Shown here: positions 50,994 to 59,996 of the stretch, in pieces
How the letters are laid out: each line of letters begins with the position of its first letter
Numbering within the stretch: the stretch's first letter is position 1
Assembly (NCBI GenBank): GCA_031553045.1
Contig: JAVBLZ010000009.1
Coordinates: 1 to 64,000 of the forward strand
Reading direction: 5' to 3'
DNA length: 64,000 nt
From: CALXQW01 sp031553045
Lineage (GTDB): Bacteria > Verrucomicrobiota > Verrucomicrobiia > Opitutales > Intestinicryptomonadaceae
Translations under genes and position numbers: made by a program
The notes under the pieces: generated by a model
Seen by the model: the letters and a program-made list of their open reading frames with translations, nothing else
Databases searched by the model: none
What the model was told of the DNA's origin: nothing

Positions 50994-53774
50994 TTAAGTG
51001 TTTAGTGCTTCGTGGCAGCGAGGGCAGATGCCGTTTTCATTGATGTCGTGCAACATCCTCCAACAACGAGTGCATTTTTGCCCGTCGGCTTTGCGTGCTT
51101 CAATTTCCAGAGTTTCAAAGTTGCCTTCCACCAAATTCACAGAAGAAACTATAAAAATCTCGGCAAGCTTATCGGCATAAGCTTTAAGAATTTGAGCATC
51201 TTCTTTTGATTTTGATACCATCACGTCTATTTCCGCTTCCAGACCTTTGCCTATGATTTTTTCTTGCCTGAGTTTTTCAAGCTCCTCATTGACGCTTTCA
51301 CGAATTTGCAGTATGCGCTCCATAGAGTTAAAGACTGTCTCATTAAGCCATTCAGGCTTGGTTTCAGGCCAGTCTTGCAGATGTATGGATTCATCCGAAT
51401 ACTCGCTTCCAGCTTTAACAGAATATGCTTCATCTGCCGTAAATGTCAAGATTGGAGATATAACCTTCAAGAGCATATCGTTTATCAAACTTATTGCAGT
51501 TTGCGAAGAACGACGCAGAGGTGAATTTGCGGCAAAGGTATAAAGCCTGTCTTTGAGAATGTCATGATATATTCTGGAAAGCGTAACGCCGCAGAATATG
51601 TCAACTAATCTGTACACTTTATGAAATTCGTAAGCATCGTAAGCCGCCATTGTTTCTTGGACGAATAGTGCCGCCTTATGCAGCGCCCATTTGTCTATGG
51701 CGTCCAAATCGGCGTATGCGACGGAGTCTTTTGAAGGGTCAAAATCACTCAAATTGCCGAGCTGATACATTATTGTGTTGCGTATGCTCCTGTATGTATT
51801 TGCAACGTGGGAAAGTATGCCGTCTGAAATCGGGATGTCATTCTGATAGTCTTCAGAAGATATCCAAAGGCGTATGATGTCTGCGCCGTAAGAGTTGACA
51901 TACATATCCGCAGTCTGCGGTTTGCCGTCAGACTTTGAAATTTTGCGACGTTGTTCATCCACTATGAAACCGTGGGTAATCACCGTCTTATATGGAGCTT
52001 TCCTGAGGGCGCAAATTGATGTCCAAAGAGAGCTTTGAAACCAGCCTCTATGTTGGTCGCTGCCTTCAAAATAAAGGTCGGCAGGGTGGCTGAGCTCCGG
52101 ATTGTTTGCCAGAACCGCCATGTGGCTGGAGCCGGAATCTATCCAGACATCCAAAGTATCCAGACCTTTTTTTAGTTCAGACTTTTTGCCCCAAGATTCA
52201 GGCACGTCTATGCCGTCTAAAATTTCAGATTCCGTAGCCTTAAACCAAAAACCGCTACCGAGTTTTTCAACCTTGTCGGCAATTTTTTTAATGACATTGC
52301 TGTCTATGTGCGCCGTACCAGAAGCGTCATAAAAGGCTGGTATTGGCAGGCCCCACGCACGCTGGCGAGATATGCACCAGTCGGGTCTTGCTTCAACCGC
52401 ACCCCTGATTCTGTTTTCGCCATTTGCGGGCAGCCATTTTACTTTGCCTATTGCTTCAAGCGCGTCTTTGCGCAAGTTGTCTTTGTCTAAAGATACAAAC
52501 CATTGATCCATAGCCCTGAAAACCACAGGCGTTTTAGAACGCCAGCAATGCGGATATTGGTGGGTGAGCTTCTGCATTTTAAGAAGCGCACCATTGCCCT
52601 CAATTATGGAAAGCACTTTAATATTTGCGGGGTTTTTACCCTTTTCTTCCAAGACCGTTATGCCGACAAGTTCCTCAGGCACTTTGCCGTCATTTATGTA
52701 TCTGCCTGCGTCGTCTATGGGGCAGTACACTTCCAACCCGTATTCAAGACCGGTTTGGTAGTCTTCAAGACCGTGCCCGGGGGCGATGTGTACGCAGCCT
52801 GTGCCGGAATCTAAAGTTACGTAACGAGCGTTGATGATTTTGCTTTCACGCTTGCAGAAAGGATGCTGCGCCGCAAGACCGTTAAGTAACGAGCCTTTGC
52901 CTATGGCGGTAATCTCCGCTTTTTCAATGCCTATTGCGCTTATGAAACCGCCGGAAAGTTCTTTTGCCACAATGAACTTGCGCTCTCCTGAATCTACGCA
53001 GACGTATTCATAATCGGGGTGCACTGCCACGGCAAGGTTTGCTGGCAATGTCCAAGGAGTCGTTGTCCAAATTACAATTTCGGCATTTTTGCCCAAGCCA
53101 AGTTTTTCAGAGTCTAAAGCGTTCAGTTTGAATGCCACCCATATTGAAGGGCTGGTATGTTCCTTATATTCAATTTCGGCCTCTGCAAGGGCGGTCTCGC
53201 AAGGGATAGACCAATAGACGGGTTTTTTGCTTCTGTAAACTAAGCCTCTTTCTACGAAGGAAGAAAATGTACGCAAAATTACCGCTTCATAATCCGGCGC
53301 AAGAGTTTTGTACTCATGCTCCCAGTCTGCCAAGACGCCGAGACGCTTAAACTGCCTTGTCTGCGTTTCCTTAAAACTCATGGCAAATGCGGCGCATTCG
53401 TCGCGCAAATCTCCCAAAGAAAGTTCACGCTTTTGCTCACGCAGGAGTTTTGAAACTTTGTGCTCAATAGGCAATCCGTGAGTGTCCCAACCGGGGATAT
53501 ACGGCGTGGCAAAGCCCCTTAGCGTCTTGTAGCGCAGTATGACATCTTTCAGAATTTTATTGAGCGCAGTTCCTATATGCACATCGCCATTTGTGAAAGG
53601 AGGCCCGTCATGCAAAATAAATTTTGGTTTGCCCGCACGGTTTTTTTGTATGCGCTCATAAAGCTTGTTTTCTTGCCAGTGCTTGATGCGCAGGGGCTCA
53701 CGCTTTACCAAGTCGCCCCTCATGGGGAAGCTGGTCTTTGGCAGGTTCAATGAATCTTTAAAGTCTTGTGCCAT
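50994..53774 (-). CDS. ileS: isoleucyl-tRNA synthetase
   Basis: 926 aa, full length. HIGH motif at residues 65-68 (GDVHIGTALNK), the class I catalytic loop KISKS near residue 612, the editing domain in between (WTTTPWTLPANLAVAVHPDY), and a C-terminal zinc-binding end (CTRCWRML, then CPRCHEAL). It charges tRNA-Ile. Next gene downstream is the DksA-like gene, 11 nt away. Confidence 0.95.
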   Translation of the reverse strand: MAQDFKDSLNLPKTSFPMRGDLVKREPLRIKHWQENKLYERIQKNRAGKPKFILHDGPPFTNGDVHIGTALNKILKDVILRYKTLRGFATPYIPGWDTHGLPIEHKVSKLLREQKRELSLGDLRDECAAFAMSFKETQTRQFKRLGVLADWEHEYKTLAPDYEAVILRTFSSFVERGLVYRSKKPVYWSIPCETALAEAEIEYKEHTSPSIWVAFKLNALDSEKLGLGKNAEIVIWTTTPWTLPANLAVAVHPDYEYVCVDSGERKFIVAKELSGGFISAIGIEKAEITAIGKGSLLNGLAAQHPFCKRESKIINARYVTLDSGTGCVHIAPGHGLEDYQTGLEYGLEVYCPIDDAGRYINDGKVPEELVGITVLEEKGKNPANIKVLSIIEGNGALLKMQKLTHQYPHCWRSKTPVVFRAMDQWFVSLDKDNLRKDALEAIGKVKWLPANGENRIRGAVEARPDWCISRQRAWGLPIPAFYDASGTAHIDSNVIKKIADKVEKLGSGFWFKATESEILDGIDVPESWGKKSELKKGLDTLDVWIDSGSSHMAVLANNPELSHPADLYFEGSDQHRGWFQSSLWTSICALRKAPYKTVITHGFIVDEQRRKISKSDGKPQTADMYVNSYGADIIRLWISSEDYQNDIPISDGILSHVANTYRSIRNTIMYQLGNLSDFDPSKDSVAYADLDAIDKWALHKAALFVQETMAAYDAYEFHKVYRLVDIFCGVTLSRIYHDILKDRLYTFAANSPLRRSSQTAISLINDMLLKVISPILTFTADEAYSVKAGSEYSDESIHLQDWPETKPEWLNETVFNSMERILQIRESVNEELEKLRQEKIIGKGLEAEIDVMVSKSKEDAQILKAYADKLAEIFIVSSVNLVEGNFETLEIEARKADGQKCTRCWRMLHDINENGICPRCHEALNT

Positions 53775-53794
53775 CTTAAAATGTCTTTCTAAAA

Positions 53795-54304
53795 TCAGAA
53801 CGGAAATGCGTTATCCCAAAATGACGAGCTCTTTTTTGTTTCGGTTTGCGGAGTCTCTTTTTGGTCTTCAACAACAGGTTGTGCTGAAGGCTGTTCTTCA
53901 ACCTTTTTTACGGGTGCGGGTTTTGGGGTGTTGATACGCCTTAACATGACGTCTTCCTTGCTGCCTTCTTGGATCATACCCGCCTGAGCCTTTTGAGCAG
54001 GTGCGGCGGTTGTCTCAACAACAGGTGCTTTGGGCGTATTTTTAGAGGTGGCTTTGAAGGCTTTTAATTCCGCACGCAAGGCTCTATTTTCCTCGCGCAG
54101 TTTGGAGTATCTTGAGATTTCTTCTTTGGTTTGAGAAATGTAAGTTTCCTCAAGCTTTTTAAGTTTTTCCGTAAGCTCTTGAACTTGTTTTTTGAGTTCT
54201 TCATTTTGCTTAATCAAATCGGCGGTAGTTGTCTGTGCGTAAGACGCAGTGCAGGCGGATATAAAAATCAGACCCACTATAAATTTGAGAAATAAATTTT
54301 TCAT
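53795..54304 (-). CDS. secreted coiled-coil protein with Pro/Ala-rich tail
   Basis: 169 aa: signal peptide (MKNLFLKFIVGLIFISACTASYA), a long coiled coil (LIKQNEELKKQVQELTEKLK and KLEETY to about residue 90), then a Pro/Ala/Lys/Glu-rich tail. The length and layout suggest a periplasmic spacer or peptidoglycan-associated protein, but no family is recognised. It may be a lipoprotein: Cys18 follows ISA. Confidence 0.6.
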   Translation of the reverse strand: MKNLFLKFIVGLIFISACTASYAQTTTADLIKQNEELKKQVQELTEKLKKLEETYISQTKEEISRYSKLREENRALRAELKAFKATSKNTPKAPVVETTAAPAQKAQAGMIQEGSKEDVMLRRINTPKPAPVKKVEEQPSAQPVVEDQKETPQTETKKSSSFWDNAFPF

Positions 54305-54410
54305 AAACGCCCTATTAAAACATAAGCGCTTTTAAAAGCAAAACATTTTTGAGGCTATAAAGCCGCAACCCCTCAAAAGAAAAAACAAAAATTGCCCGAA
54401 AAAAAAGGCG

Positions 54411-54439
54411 TTGACTACATTGCAAACGCTTGTTTTAAT
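54411..54439 (+). promoter_or_regulatory. promoter of the PEP-CTERM gene
   Basis: TTGACT at 54411-54416, exact 17-nt spacer, TTTAAT at 54434-54439; the gene starts at 54498 behind AGGAGG. Confidence 0.6.
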
Positions 54440-54497
54440 GGCGACAGTTCTGAAAGTTTAGTTTGCACGGTAATAAATAAGAGAAATAGGAGGTAAT

Positions 54498-56936
54498 ATG
54501 TTAAAAAAAGTGCTATACATGGTGGTTTTTGGCGTCTTTACGGTGTCTATGAATGCTGCGAATACGCTCTATTGGGCGTCAACAGGCACAAGCGGCAGAA
54601 ACAGCAATACTGCGGTAAATTTCAGTATAAATAAGGATACGTACAGCAATCCAGATTCTTTGCTGTTATCTTCGGGCGATACTTTTGCCATAAGCAACAT
54701 AGCAAATACGTATTATCAATTTGCCGCCTCGTATCTAAGTGAAATTGCCGCAGTAAAAAATGAATCTACTCTTACGGAGTTTATTACTGCCAGTTCCACT
54801 AGCACAACTTTTGACTTTGCCATTGCGGGCAACTCTAGTGCGGACGCCAAAACGGTAATAGGCAATATAACTCAAAATGCCGCAACTGATTTAAGGGTTC
54901 GGAAATCCAGTTCTGGCACTTATGCAAATTTTGAAATTGGTTCTATTGATGTAAAGAAGGGTTCTTTAAGTCTATATCAAAGCTCTACTGCATATATTTT
55001 TAACAGCGTAAACGTTACGGGGGCAACCACGCTTTCCGATGGGACAACATTTAGCACGGGGGCTATCAAAGGTACGTTTGATTCAATAAAAAGTACGGGC
55101 GCTACGGAAATGCGTTTTGCGTACACCACTTCCGGTGCAACTTACGACTTCACAAAGGGCTTTGATGTTACGGGCTCTACCAATGTGTATTTTTACACCT
55201 ACTCAAGTTCGGTTTACTCTTATATTACGAGCTTAAATTTGGGGTCTTGGAAATCTTCAATAAGCAACGCTTCTATGTTGAGGGCGTATGTCGAACAAGG
55301 CTTTTCTTTGGGCGATGTAACCCTGACCAGAAATAATGCCACCGTCCCAAACACGGGCGGCTCTTATATGAGGTTTGAAATGTACACCAAGGCAGACAAA
55401 ACTAAAAATAACGTGGGTGATGTTGTTGTGGGCTTATCGGCAGATTCCGCACACACAGACCGCATAGAAGTTGGACAAATAAGGTTTATCAGCAATTACG
55501 AGGGCTTGGCGGAAAACGACGGGTTCTCGATAAATTCCATAAAAGTTGCTGAAAATTCAGGCATTTTTGGCAGATTTAATGTTTATTCAAGCGGTTCTGC
55601 GGGTGGCAAGTCGCATTTGACTGTGGGCGATGTTTCAATAGACAAAAACTTTGGCATAGTTCTGGGTGAAGATAGCGATGTTGGGTGGTTTAACTCAATA
55701 ACTTTGGCGGATGTTTCAATATCTTCGGGAAATTTATACACCCGTAGCGCTTCAAATAAAATGAACTCTTTAACTATTGCCGACAACGGAACGGCAAATT
55801 ACTTTTTTGATAGGGGCAATGTTTCAATCACTAAAAATTTGAAAGTTGGTGAATCTTCAAGTTTGAAAATAGAAGCGGGGGACACTAACAAATACACCGT
55901 CAAGGTGGATGGCTCTCTTACATTGGGCGCACTTTCAACGCTTGATGTTAACAGCAATGCAATAATGACCATTGCTGAAGATTTGGATGCAACAAGCGCC
56001 AACAGCGCCGGAAACCATAGCCGCAGTTTGATTGCGCGCTCCGGAGAAATGTATATTAAGGGCGTTCTTCAAAAAGGAACGGGGGCAGTTTCAAGTATTA
56101 CTCTTGCTGGCACGCTGGCGGAAGGCAATACGGTTTATGAACTTGGCGGCATACAGGGCGGGACGGACTCCGCAGGCACTTCCAACCGTGTTACAACAAA
56201 TTATAGCACGGGCGACGGCGCTAAAACCAAGGCGGTGGAAATTATCATAAAGGGCACTGAGCATAATGGGGAAGTCTTTATATACACTGGCAGGTTGCAC
56301 GATATGAGCGGCAATACCACCGATATAGACAAAGTTATTACCGGAGAGCTTTCCATAACTATGGACGCCGCAAATACCACCCAATATTTTGCGGGGCAAA
56401 ATTATATCAGGGGGATTACCACGGTTAAAAACGGCACTTTGGTTTTGTCGAGCAACAAGGCTAAGGACGATGGGAGCCCTTGGTATTTTGGGGAAATATC
56501 TGTTGCGGGCGGGGCGCTGGGCGTCTGCGGCACTTACTCGAACGGTATCGTGAAAATCGGAGAACTCAGGGGTACAAACTTGAGCTGGGCTGGCGGCAAT
56601 ATTCTGATAGATTTGTCTGAAACCGCCAACGATAAAATCATTCTATCCGGCAATTTTATGAAATATGGCGATATGCACAAATTTGGCTTCGACTGGGAAG
56701 ATGGCGCAGATTTGGATGATAAAAGCTATGAAATTGTGGTATGGGAGGGCGGCACAGACTTTATAGCCGCAGACTTTGAGGCAATGCTCAAAGACACAGA
56801 TTATAAGGCGACATTCCGCATAGATGGCAATTCATTATGGGTTGATTTTGCCCTAATTCCAGAGCCTTCAACTTACGCCGCAATTTTTGGCGCACTTTCA
56901 CTTTTGCTTGTATTTTATCGCAGGCGTAAAAAGTAA
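54498..56936 (+). CDS. PEP-CTERM beta-helix surface protein
   Basis: 812 aa. Signal peptide (MLKKVLYMVVFGVFTVSMNA), a long Gly/Ser/Thr/Asn-rich region with repeated short strands (typical of autotransporter-like beta helices), and the sorting end IPEPSTYAAI, a hydrophobic segment, RRRKK. This is a classic PEP-CTERM exosortase signal, used in Verrucomicrobiota. The export enzyme is not in the window. It has its own promoter, strong AGGAGG RBS and terminator (56966-56998), so it is an independent unit. Confidence 0.85.
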   Translation: MLKKVLYMVVFGVFTVSMNAANTLYWASTGTSGRNSNTAVNFSINKDTYSNPDSLLLSSGDTFAISNIANTYYQFAASYLSEIAAVKNESTLTEFITASSTSTTFDFAIAGNSSADAKTVIGNITQNAATDLRVRKSSSGTYANFEIGSIDVKKGSLSLYQSSTAYIFNSVNVTGATTLSDGTTFSTGAIKGTFDSIKSTGATEMRFAYTTSGATYDFTKGFDVTGSTNVYFYTYSSSVYSYITSLNLGSWKSSISNASMLRAYVEQGFSLGDVTLTRNNATVPNTGGSYMRFEMYTKADKTKNNVGDVVVGLSADSAHTDRIEVGQIRFISNYEGLAENDGFSINSIKVAENSGIFGRFNVYSSGSAGGKSHLTVGDVSIDKNFGIVLGEDSDVGWFNSITLADVSISSGNLYTRSASNKMNSLTIADNGTANYFFDRGNVSITKNLKVGESSSLKIEAGDTNKYTVKVDGSLTLGALSTLDVNSNAIMTIAEDLDATSANSAGNHSRSLIARSGEMYIKGVLQKGTGAVSSITLAGTLAEGNTVYELGGIQGGTDSAGTSNRVTTNYSTGDGAKTKAVEIIIKGTEHNGEVFIYTGRLHDMSGNTTDIDKVITGELSITMDAANTTQYFAGQNYIRGITTVKNGTLVLSSNKAKDDGSPWYFGEISVAGGALGVCGTYSNGIVKIGELRGTNLSWAGGNILIDLSETANDKIILSGNFMKYGDMHKFGFDWEDGADLDDKSYEIVVWEGGTDFIAADFEAMLKDTDYKATFRIDGNSLWVDFALIPEPSTYAAIFGALSLLLVFYRRRKK

Positions 56937-56965
56937 AAAGCGCCGCCGCATTTTTCATAGAAAAT

Positions 56966-56998
56966 AAAAGAGCCGAATGTTGAATCGGCTCTTTTTTT
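56966..56998 (+). terminator. terminator of the PEP-CTERM gene
   Basis: AGAGCCGA / TCGGCTCT hairpin (56969-56976 and 56985-56992) followed by TTTTTTT. Confidence 0.75.
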
Positions 56999-57015
56999 GG
57001 TTTAAATTTGGCGAA

Positions 57016-58023
57016 CTATTTGCTTGCCAGAAGTTCTGCAATTTGTACTGCGTTGAGGGCGGCACCCTTCCAAAGCTGGTCGCCTACAACCCAGAAGCTA
57101 AGGCCGTTTTCAAAGCCCAAGTCTTTGCGTATTCTGCCTACGCCGCACTTTACTTTGTTTTGATAGAAAAGCGGCATTGGGTACTTTTTATTTTCTACAT
57201 CGTCAAAAAGTTCCGCCCCCGCAAATTCTGCGACCGCCTTGCGCGCTTCTTCAACGCTCACGGGTTTTTCAAATTCCGCATTTATTGCAACGCTGTGCGC
57301 ACGCATTACGGGTACTCTTACACAGGTTGTAGAGTTTAAAACGTTTGGCAAATTCATGATTTTGCGGGTTTCATTGAGCATTTTAAGCTCTTCTTTTGTG
57401 TAGCCGTTTGCGTCAAAAGAATCAACCTGCGGAATCACATTGTAGGCAATCTGATAGGGATATACATTCACTTCCGTATCTTTGCCTGCGGCAATCGCCT
57501 TTATCTGGCCTTCCAACTCTTGCATTGCGGCAACACCCGTGCCCGATACCGCCTGATAAGTTGCCGCAAAAAATCTTTTTAAACCAAATTTTTTATGCAA
57601 AGGGCAGAGCGCCATCAAAGATATTGCCGTGGTGCAATTAGGATTTGCTATAATATTTTTATGCGCCCATACGGCGTCGGCGTTAACTTCGGGCACAATC
57701 AAAGGCACTGAAGAATCCATGCGGAATGCCGAGCTATTGTCTATTGCAATGCAGCCCCTTTTTGCGCACTCGGGCACAAGGGCTTTTGATACGCCGCCGC
57801 CTGCGCTGAATACCGCCATATCAAGCTTGCTGAAACAATCCGGAGTTGCCTCTTGTATGGTATATGTCTTTCCCTCATACTCAACTTTCTTGCCTGCCGA
57901 ACGAGCCGAAGCAAGCAGCACAAGCTCATCAATCGGGAAATTTCTCGAATGAAAAAGCTTAATGAGTTCTTGACCAACCGCACCGGTTGCGCCAACAATA
58001 CCTACTTTATATTTCTTATTCAT
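57016..58023 (-). CDS. asd: aspartate-semialdehyde dehydrogenase
   Basis: 335 aa from the ATG at 58023 (a longer frame to 58089 lacks support). GATGAVGQEL is the NADP site, NPNCTTAISL holds the catalytic Cys, and SGTGVAAMQELEGQ and a late REVRVPVMRAHSVA-type segment are typical. It reduces aspartyl phosphate for lysine, threonine and methionine, and for meso-diaminopimelate of peptidoglycan. Its start codon overlaps that of the divergent L,D-transpeptidase gene (CATG). Confidence 0.95.
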   Translation of the reverse strand: MNKKYKVGIVGATGAVGQELIKLFHSRNFPIDELVLLASARSAGKKVEYEGKTYTIQEATPDCFSKLDMAVFSAGGGVSKALVPECAKRGCIAIDNSSAFRMDSSVPLIVPEVNADAVWAHKNIIANPNCTTAISLMALCPLHKKFGLKRFFAATYQAVSGTGVAAMQELEGQIKAIAAGKDTEVNVYPYQIAYNVIPQVDSFDANGYTKEELKMLNETRKIMNLPNVLNSTTCVRVPVMRAHSVAINAEFEKPVSVEEARKAVAEFAGAELFDDVENKKYPMPLFYQNKVKCGVGRIRKDLGFENGLSFWVVGDQLWKGAALNAVQIAELLASK

Positions 58024-58543
58024 GGATAAACGATTTGAAAAATTCTTGGAAAAATTTTCGACAAGGGAGCATTGCATATATGTTTCCATTTGCGAGCAAA
58101 AACTTTATCTTTTTTCCATCGGCAAACTTGTAAAAGAGTATAGGGTTTCAACTTCAAGAGCCAAGCCAAGCTGCATAGAAAATTCTTTGGGCACGCCTTT
58201 GGGGCTGCATAAAATAGACGGTAAAATCGGCGGCGGGGAAGACCTCGACACAGTCTTTGTGGGCAGAAAAAATGTGGGGCTGATTAAAGACCAGCCTGAG
58301 GCCAAGCTTAAAGACAATCTTATCACCAGCCGCATATTGCGCCTGCGTGGGCTTGAAGAAGGGCTCAACTGCGGCGGAACTTGCGACACTTTTAATAGAT
58401 ACGTCTATATCCACGGCACAAATCAGGAAGACAAACTCGGTACGCCCAACAGCCACGGATGCGTCCTGCTTAGCCGCAAAGACGTTGCCGAACTTTTCGA
58501 TATTGCAAATGACGATACGCCTGTGCTAATCTCTTTAGACTAA
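58022..58543 (+). CDS. L,D-transpeptidase (YkuD domain)
   Basis: 173 aa without a signal peptide. YKRFEK-type start, HGTN at residues 131-134 and SHGCVLLS (144-151) with the catalytic Cys147 define the YkuD family. Such enzymes crosslink peptidoglycan or attach lipoproteins; the lack of a signal sequence is unusual for one working outside the cell and may mean a cytoplasmic or leaderless-exported form. The product of the divergent asd supplies diaminopimelate, its substrate's key residue. Confidence 0.85.
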   Translation: MDKRFEKFLEKFSTREHCIYVSICEQKLYLFSIGKLVKEYRVSTSRAKPSCIENSLGTPLGLHKIDGKIGGGEDLDTVFVGRKNVGLIKDQPEAKLKDNLITSRILRLRGLEEGLNCGGTCDTFNRYVYIHGTNQEDKLGTPNSHGCVLLSRKDVAELFDIANDDTPVLISLD

Positions 58544-58545
58544 AA

Positions 58546-59925
58546 ATGCCTGCAAGTATATTGATTGTCGATGATGAAAAAAACGCCAGAGAAGCGCTTA
58601 CGCTAGCTTTGGAGGATGCCTATGATGTCTTTGCCGCCGGCAACGCCGACGAAGCTTTGCGCATAATGGATGCCGAACATTTTGACGTTGTGCTTACAGA
58701 TTTGCGCATGGCGGGCAAGTCGGGGATGTCTGTAATAGACAAGGCAATTTCAATGCCGTATAGGCCCGCTTGTATTATGATGACGGCTTTCGGCAATGTT
58801 GAGACTGCGGTAGAGGCAATGAAGCGTGGCGCAACAGATTTTATCTCAAAACCCATAGACATTTCTCGGCTGGAAGTTTCTATAAAAAACGCCCTGCAGA
58901 AGCGCAGTCAGAAAACCAAAGATGCGCCAAGCGTCAGTGTGGACAAATTCGGCTACAAGCCAAGCGACGCTCAAATCATATATGAGAGCAAGGCTATGGC
59001 GCAAGTGCTTGAAAAGGCAAAACAAGTTGCAGCCTCAAAAGCTACAGTGATGATAAGTGGCGAAACTGGCACGGGTAAAGAGCTTGTGTCTTTATTTATA
59101 CACAAATCTTCTCCAAGAGCTGCAAAGCCTTTTATTCCCGTGCACTGTGCGGCTATACCCGCAAATTTGCTTGAGAGTGAGCTTTTTGGCCATGAAAAGG
59201 GCGCATTTACGGGCGCAGTCGCCCGCAGGATAGGCCGCTTTGAAGCCGCCGACAAAGGCACATTATTCTTGGATGAAATTGGTGAGATTGATTCTCCAAC
59301 TCAGGTAAAACTTTTGCGTTTTCTTGAGACCAAAAGTTTTGAGCGCCTTGGCAACACTGAAAACACGCAAGTTGACATACGTCTAATTTGCGCAACAAAC
59401 CGCAATCTTAAAGAGATGGCGCAAAATGGCGAATTTAGGGAAGACTTGTACTACCGCTTGAATGTTGTTGAAATCAACATCCCGCCGCTTCGGGAAAGGC
59501 GTGAAGATATTGCGCCCATGCTCAAATTCTATATAAACCATTTTGCGACAGAAAACGCGTTTAAACCTGTAAAAATTTCTGAAGAGGCTTTGAAGATTTT
59601 GCAGAATTATTCTTGGGCTGGCAATATTAGAGAGCTGCGCAATTTTTGTGAAAATCTTGTTGTTACTTCTCAGGGCGGTGTCTTAGAGGCTGAGGGGCTT
59701 GACAAAAAATTTTTTGCAACAGCCGTAAACGCTCAGTCAAAACAGAATTCATTGCATCTTGCCAAAGAACCAAAGCTTGAAACATTTTCCAAAAAGGAAA
59801 ATGAGCTTGAACTTATCAAGAAGGCTTTGGCAAGCGCAAGCGGCAATAAGACAAAAGCTGCCGAACTTCTGGGCATAAGCCGCCGCACATTGCATAGGAA
59901 ACTTTCAGAGTATTCTTTAGACTGA
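58546..59925 (+). CDS. sigma-54-dependent response regulator (NtrC type)
   Basis: 459 aa. Receiver domain (LIVDDEKNAREAL; phosphorylated Asp in LTDLRMAG; Lys in FISKPID), AAA+ domain with GETGTGKE (Walker A), ELFGHEKGAFTGAV including the sigma-54-contact GAFTGA, and LFLDEIGE (Walker B), and a Fis-type DNA-binding end (ALASASGNKTKAAELLG, then SRRTLHRKLSEY). No sensor kinase is adjacent. Its target promoters were not identified. Confidence 0.95.
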   Translation: MPASILIVDDEKNAREALTLALEDAYDVFAAGNADEALRIMDAEHFDVVLTDLRMAGKSGMSVIDKAISMPYRPACIMMTAFGNVETAVEAMKRGATDFISKPIDISRLEVSIKNALQKRSQKTKDAPSVSVDKFGYKPSDAQIIYESKAMAQVLEKAKQVAASKATVMISGETGTGKELVSLFIHKSSPRAAKPFIPVHCAAIPANLLESELFGHEKGAFTGAVARRIGRFEAADKGTLFLDEIGEIDSPTQVKLLRFLETKSFERLGNTENTQVDIRLICATNRNLKEMAQNGEFREDLYYRLNVVEINIPPLRERREDIAPMLKFYINHFATENAFKPVKISEEALKILQNYSWAGNIRELRNFCENLVVTSQGGVLEAEGLDKKFFATAVNAQSKQNSLHLAKEPKLETFSKKENELELIKKALASASGNKTKAAELLGISRRTLHRKLSEYSLD

Positions 59926-59996
59926 TTGAGAGTCTTTTGTGTTGAAAAGAATCTGTGTTTTACATAGCATTTATATTCTGTTCCAGAATAGTGCCT

